NCBI GenBank assembly: GCA_021298935.1
Contig: JAJTHR010000359.1
Location: 1-7,341 of the forward strand
DNA: 7,341 nucleotides
From: Parachlamydia sp.
GTDB lineage: Bacteria; Chlamydiota; Chlamydiia; Chlamydiales; Parachlamydiaceae
Reading direction: 5' to 3'
Shown here: piece after piece, positions 4,057 through 7,341 of the stretch
Position numbering within the stretch: position 1 is the stretch's first letter
Layout of the letters: each line of letters begins with the position of its first letter
Made by a program: the position numbers and the translations under genes
The notes under the pieces: model-generated
What the model was told of the DNA's origin: nothing
Seen by the model: only the letters and a program-made list of their open reading frames with translations
Databases searched by the model: none

Positions 4057-6819
4057 TCAAAACTCCTCCAACAAAAGGCCCGGGGGCAGATTTTCACCAA
4101 AAAGCTGTTCTTGCTCAATGCGCGATAAGGGAGCCTCTTCGACCCTCTCATTTTCCTTGAGAGAGGGGCAGGCCGCATAAATTTTTTTTATCAATTCATC
4201 ATCCATGTTTAATTCGCGATGGGGGGTTTTTTTTGCCATTTGTTTGAAAGCAAAAGCGGCATAGGGCTTCTCTTCCTGTTTGACGTGCAGTAAATCAGAT
4301 ACCCATTTAGCACACGTTTCCTTAGGGATCACCTGTCCTGCAGATCCATAAACAAGGTGGCGCGCAGCCACCCTTCCAAGGGCCCAGAAATCATGTTCAT
4401 CCCCTTCCTGTTTAGTGATTTTTTCCATTAGCGCCTGCCCTAATTTGACTTTTTGAGGAATTTCCAGCCGCTCCAATGCCGCTAGCGCCCGGATCTTTTC
4501 GGAAAAAAAGTACTTGTCCCCTTTCCTGACAAGGGCCAATTTTCCGGTCTTTTTGTCAAACAGGGTACTTAAGAGCTCACCTGCAAGCTGCATTTGCTGC
4601 CCTTTGCTCAACCCTCCGGCAATGCGGCGGTAGCAGATCAGGCGCTGAATCTGACTTTCCAAGTTTTTAGCAGTTTTTAAATCATTTAAAATGATTTTCC
4701 AAAGTTCCTTCATCCGAAAATCATCCAGAGGATAGCCATGCCCAGGACGAAGCAGGTAGCCGGCCAGGTTCCACCACCTGGCTTCGTGCTCAGCGCTCTG
4801 CCCCCTTCCCGCAGACATTTTTAAAAGGGTATCAAAAAGGCTTCTCAACACACTAACAGGCCACTCTTTCCGGTTCATCTGAACAGCCTCTTCAAGCTTG
4901 TCCATCATCTGGCTGGGCTTGATAATCCCTGTTCGAAATGCCTCGATTAAAATTTCTTTTGCCGGTTCAATCGCCTCTTCGGAATAAGTGACATCCTGCC
5001 TGCCTTTCGCGTCCAGAGCTAAATCATGGTCCTGGCCCGAGGAGGAACGGATCTGAAATTCAAGATTCCAGCGATGGTCGCTCTCTTGCGAGTCGAGCCA
5101 TAAATCCAACGTCCCAATCGGGTTCAGGCGGATCCCTAATCTCACAGGAATTAATTTTTCTTCAAGGCCTGCTTGGCTTTTACCAAAACGGAGGAGGGTC
5201 TGGATGGGCGGCAGACGCTGCACCTCCTGCTTATCCGCTTGAATGGCATCCCCTTCCTTGTCGTTTAAGCGGACATGGGAGGTAAAAAGATGAAACGATA
5301 CAGGCACATTCGCGCGCAAAGTAAAAACGGGGGCCGGATGAAATTCCTTCCCTTCTTCAGACCCTCGGGGCAGAACTGTAAGCATTTTCTTGACAAGCTG
5401 ACCGGCCGGGTCTTTCGCCTCGTATTGGAGATAATAACTTCTGGGCAACCCACCGCCGATCGATTGTCCGTGCCCTTTGCGCACGCCCGCATAGTAGGCC
5501 GCCCCTTTGGCTACAGCCAAATCAAGGTTTGGGGATTGTAACACCTGCGGCACAGGCTCATGAAACCACTGTTTTAATGCGTCAATGATTGCTCCCTGAA
5601 AGAGGGCAGGCTTCATAGCACCCCCATTGAAAAGTACATGGGTCGGACCCCTTTTTCCAAGGCCGGCATCAGCCTGGTTTAAGAAAGAGGCCAGGTGTTT
5701 AATAATTGAAGGGTCGTCTTCGTAAGGAAGCCCGACCGTCCGCATCCCGCGGCTCTTTTTTAATTGCAGCGCTTCTGCAAATACGCAAGGGGAGAAAAAA
5801 CCCTGAAATAGAAAATCGCGCAATTCACCGGACGAAAAAGCGACTGTCAGGCTTCCTTTCACAACCGAGGAGCCGGTCCCCTGGAGGACAACCGATATGA
5901 ACTCTTCGGTCTTAGATTCAAGCGCAAATACCTGCTCCTTCGCCCGTCTCGATTCGGCCAGTAGCTGAAGCCATTGAACTCCTTCCAGAGGACCCTTCCC
6001 CTGCTCATTCAACCGGTTCTCTAAATAGTGGGCAATGGCCAAGTCCATATTGTCTCCACCAAGAAGCAAATGGTCCCCCACAGCCATCCGTTGAAAGACG
6101 AGCTCTCCATTCTTCTCATGGACCTCGATAAGGCTGAAGTCGGTCGTTCCGCCGCCCACGTCGCACACAAGAACTCGATCATCCGGTTGAAAGATTTTTT
6201 TCCAGTCGTGTTCATGCTGCGCAATCCAGCTATAGAAGGCCGCCTGCGGCTCTTCAAGCAAGGTGACATGCTGCAGACCTGCTTTTTTGGCAGCTTCAAC
6301 CGTTAGAGCACGGGCGGTCTCGTCAAAGGACGCTGGGACTGTCAGGATGATGTCCTGCTCTTCGAATACGAGATCAGGATTATTTTTGGCAATAGAGTAA
6401 TTCCAGACTTCTTTGATATGGGCCAGGTACCTGGCCGATGCATCAACGGGACTCATTCTTCTGGAAGCATCTGCACCCATCGGCAAAATTTTGTCATGAC
6501 GATTGGAGGCAACATTGCAGAGCCAGCTTTTGGCCGACTGGATCATGCGTGAGGGTACTCTTGCTCCTTGCAATTTGGCGAATTGACCGACGAGGTTTCC
6601 CTCTTCTTTTTTCCAGGGCAAAGAAAAGGTCCCCTGCGGCCATTCATGCTCTTCTAAAAGATAGCAAAATGAGGGGAGCGTTGAAAGGCTGTCCACTTTT
6701 CCGGGGGCCGTGAACTGGGGAACCATAAAAAGATCAGCAGCGCCATGCCGCTTCGCAGTATCCTTGTAGGCGATAGCGCTATTGGTTGTCCCCAAATCGA
6801 TTCCAATCAAATAACGCAT
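4057..6819 (-). CDS. Hsp70-fold ATPase with C-terminal DUF3731 region, 920 aa
   Basis: Cytoplasmic member of the Hsp70/actin ATPase fold, in the large family that carries a DUF3731 C-terminus in place of a normal DnaK lid; its client is unknown. The nucleotide domain spans about 1-446: phosphate-1 loop GIDLGTTNSAIA at 6-17, probable catalytic lysine K97 (in SAKSWL), VPASFDETAR at 161-170, EEPQAA at 189-194, phosphate-2 DVGGGTTDFSL at 220-230, LGGDNMDLAI near 253-262, adenosine motif VLFNGGAMKPA at 395-405, and VAKGAAYYAG at 436-445. The beta-rich middle part lacks the DnaK VLLLDV-type linker. The last 300 residues are helix-rich and contain WWNLAGYLLRPGHGYPLDD at 682-700, YRRIAGGL at 730-737 and FWALGRVAAR at 811-820, which I recognise as DUF3731 signatures. 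At 920 aa it is far longer than DnaK (about 640). No J-protein or GrpE is encoded in the window. The start is set by the Hsp70 N-terminus and a purine-rich site just upstream. Confidence 0.95.
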   Translation of the reverse strand: MRYLIGIDLGTTNSAIAYKDTAKRHGAADLFMVPQFTAPGKVDSLSTLPSFCYLLEEHEWPQGTFSLPWKKEEGNLVGQFAKLQGARVPSRMIQSAKSWLCNVASNRHDKILPMGADASRRMSPVDASARYLAHIKEVWNYSIAKNNPDLVFEEQDIILTVPASFDETARALTVEAAKKAGLQHVTLLEEPQAAFYSWIAQHEHDWKKIFQPDDRVLVCDVGGGTTDFSLIEVHEKNGELVFQRMAVGDHLLLGGDNMDLAIAHYLENRLNEQGKGPLEGVQWLQLLAESRRAKEQVFALESKTEEFISVVLQGTGSSVVKGSLTVAFSSGELRDFLFQGFFSPCVFAEALQLKKSRGMRTVGLPYEDDPSIIKHLASFLNQADAGLGKRGPTHVLFNGGAMKPALFQGAIIDALKQWFHEPVPQVLQSPNLDLAVAKGAAYYAGVRKGHGQSIGGGLPRSYYLQYEAKDPAGQLVKKMLTVLPRGSEEGKEFHPAPVFTLRANVPVSFHLFTSHVRLNDKEGDAIQADKQEVQRLPPIQTLLRFGKSQAGLEEKLIPVRLGIRLNPIGTLDLWLDSQESDHRWNLEFQIRSSSGQDHDLALDAKGRQDVTYSEEAIEPAKEILIEAFRTGIIKPSQMMDKLEEAVQMNRKEWPVSVLRSLFDTLLKMSAGRGQSAEHEARWWNLAGYLLRPGHGYPLDDFRMKELWKIILNDLKTAKNLESQIQRLICYRRIAGGLSKGQQMQLAGELLSTLFDKKTGKLALVRKGDKYFFSEKIRALAALERLEIPQKVKLGQALMEKITKQEGDEHDFWALGRVAARHLVYGSAGQVIPKETCAKWVSDLLHVKQEEKPYAAFAFKQMAKKTPHRELNMDDELIKKIYAACPSLKENERVEEAPLSRIEQEQLFGENLPPGLLLEEF
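4063..4069 (-). promoter_or_regulatory. Ribosome binding site of the SNF2 gene, inside the Hsp70-like gene
   Basis: On the minus strand GGAGGAG is followed by 8 bases and then ATG at 4054-4052. The site forms part of the codons for the final L-E-E residues of the Hsp70-like protein, whose TGA occupies 4059-4057 within the spacer. This placement decides the start (ATG rather than the TTG at 4060) and predicts translational coupling, since ribosomes finishing the upstream gene pass directly over it. Confidence 0.85.
4182..4234 (-). other. Two A8 homopolymer (slippery) tracts in the Hsp70-like gene
   Basis: On the minus strand, A8 at 4234-4227 runs straight into C6 at 4226-4221, and a second A8 lies at 4189-4182. 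In both, the reading frame is N-NA|AAA|AAA|A, so each offers an in-phase A-AAA-AAA heptamer, the arrangement that favours -1 slippage. At the first tract either alternative frame soon meets a stop (about 6-10 codons). Tracts this long are also prone to polymerase slippage. The gene is intact as given, so any effect is inferred. Confidence 0.6.
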
Positions 6820-6823
6820 TCCG

Positions 6824-6831
6824 CTCCCCCT
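6824..6831 (-). promoter_or_regulatory. Ribosome binding site of the Hsp70-like gene
   Basis: A purine-rich stretch, AGGGGGAG on the minus strand, lies 4 bases before the ATG at 6819-6817 and is preceded by further GA repeats. It supports the chosen start, which places the conserved GIDLGTTNS loop at residue 6 as in DnaK. An ATG at 6838-6836 lies just upstream but is out of frame. No promoter is evident in the 51 bases between this gene and the stop codon of the preceding one. Confidence 0.65.
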
Positions 6832-6870
6832 CTCTCATGTCAATCGATCCATTTTACAGATGATCTCAAT

Positions 6871-7341
6871 TTATATCGAGTGTAGATACACGCTTTTCAA
6901 ACGGGATTTGATATTCTGAGAAAAGGTCTCTTCACCAATCGAGGAAGGGGGTAAGAGATTCATGCCCGGCTGCCCTGTATAACCGTAAGCCGCTGTTGTC
7001 TCCTGGTTAAGCTGCCAGTTAATAAAGATCGACGAATGATGCACAAACGGCGATTCGAACATCCCGGAAACAAGCTTGTCGAAATTTTCAAAAGGGGAGG
7101 AGTCACAGGGACTGCACAAATTGGGAGAAGATGCTTTTCCTCCGCATGCACACAAGGCGGCATTTAATAAAATGTTAGCAAAAAAACCGGCCAGACGAAG
7201 AAATATCTCCTGGACGATAGCTGGAATGCATGCATGCAAAGAATTTTTAATTTTAACTAGCGGGCCGCCAATCAAAGGGACACGCTCGGCATCTGGGAAG
7301 CAACGCCATCCGGTTTGCAATAAGGAAATCCGTGTGTTCAA
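6871..7341 (-). CDS. Unrecognised protein, C-terminal 156 codons (5' end outside window)
   Basis: The frame is open from the right edge to a TAA at 6873-6871. A TTG sits exactly at the edge, but the gene probably starts further upstream, beyond the window. Counting from the edge, a hydrophobic stretch at about 38-65 leads into a cysteine group C64-x-C66, C76-x-x-C79, with two more cysteines at 14 and 38. This could bind metal or form disulfides in an exported protein. The tail is rich in Ser, Asn and aromatic residues and ends KSRLKSVYLHSI. Codon usage looks normal for a gene. It lies 51 bases upstream of the Hsp70-like gene on the same strand, so it may share its transcript. I do not recognise the family and found no enzyme motif. 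Confidence 0.6.
   Translation of the reverse strand: MNTRISLLQTGWRCFPDAERVPLIGGPLVKIKNSLHACIPAIVQEIFLRLAGFFANILLNAALCACGGKASSPNLCSPCDSSPFENFDKLVSGMFESPFVHHSSIFINWQLNQETTAAYGYTGQPGMNLLPPSSIGEETFSQNIKSRLKSVYLHSI

Noticed and set aside
4052..4060. TTG at 4060 as the SNF2 start codon
   Set aside because: It would leave only two bases after GGAGGAG and overlap the Hsp70 stop codon; the ATG at 4054 has an 8-base spacer and is a stronger start codon.
6838..6869. Promoter between the unknown gene and the Hsp70-like gene (TTGACA and TTGAGA on the minus strand)
   Set aside because: Neither hexamer has a -10 box at the proper 16-18 base spacing before the start codon.
7227..7238. TGCA repeated three times (12-bp palindrome)
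   Set aside because: It lies in coding sequence (Leu-His-Ala-Cys-Ile) and is short enough to be coincidental.
6871..7341. Conjugation protein of the TraU type, suggested by the cysteines
   Set aside because: None of the TraU signature segments that I remember can be found in the visible residues, so the assignment was not made.
1..7341. CRISPR array, tRNA or rRNA gene, riboswitch, complete insertion sequence
   Set aside because: No regularly spaced repeats, no cloverleaf or rRNA-like sequence, and no intact transposase with terminal inverted repeats were seen.

Overview
The window holds two large minus-strand genes that look translationally coupled, the 3' end of a third minus-strand gene entering from the right edge, and a short AT-richer, repeat-laden left end of about 310 bases. 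Reading in the direction of transcription (right to left), the order is: an unrecognised Cys-containing protein (C-terminal part only), an Hsp70-fold ATPase of the large DUF3731 type (920 aa), then a SWIM/SNF2 superfamily II ATPase (1246 aa from the preferred start). No promoter or terminator for this probable operon could be identified; its start lies outside the window.

The organism is a bacterium. The SNF2 protein, with an N-terminal SWIM zinc motif, a long SNF2-associated region and a C-terminal block (motifs V/VI plus a KKFTREEL-type tail), resembles from memory the long SNF2 ATPases of Chlamydiota. Moderate GC (roughly mid-40s to 50% in the genes by spot counts, mid-30s in the left flank) would fit an environmental chlamydia or a related PVC lineage. 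This is an inference from remembered family features, not a database match.

Region by region. 1-313: possible tail of a plus-strand gene ending at 82, a compound inverted repeat at 25-83, a perfect 18-bp tandem duplication at 117-152, and a perfect 19-bp direct repeat at 153-171 and 289-307. Short protein-like reading frames here suggest decayed coding or mobile DNA, but none is convincing alone. 314-4054: SNF2 ATPase. 4057-6819: Hsp70-like protein whose last codons carry the Shine-Dalgarno sequence of the SNF2 gene. 6820-6870: short gap with the Hsp70 ribosome binding site. 6871-7341: C-terminal 156 codons of an unknown protein with a CxC...CxxC pattern.

The most interesting signal is the tight pairing of an actin/Hsp70-fold ATPase with a SNF2 motor. 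The stop and start codons are separated by two bases and the ribosome binding site lies inside the upstream gene, so the two proteins are probably made together. This loosely recalls the actin-related proteins of eukaryotic SNF2 remodellers and, from memory, the mreB-SNF2 adjacency in Chlamydia. Secondary points are a fourfold [WF]-x-[FY]-[ILM]-x3-GFY repeat in the SNF2 protein and two A8 slippery tracts near the end of the Hsp70 gene.
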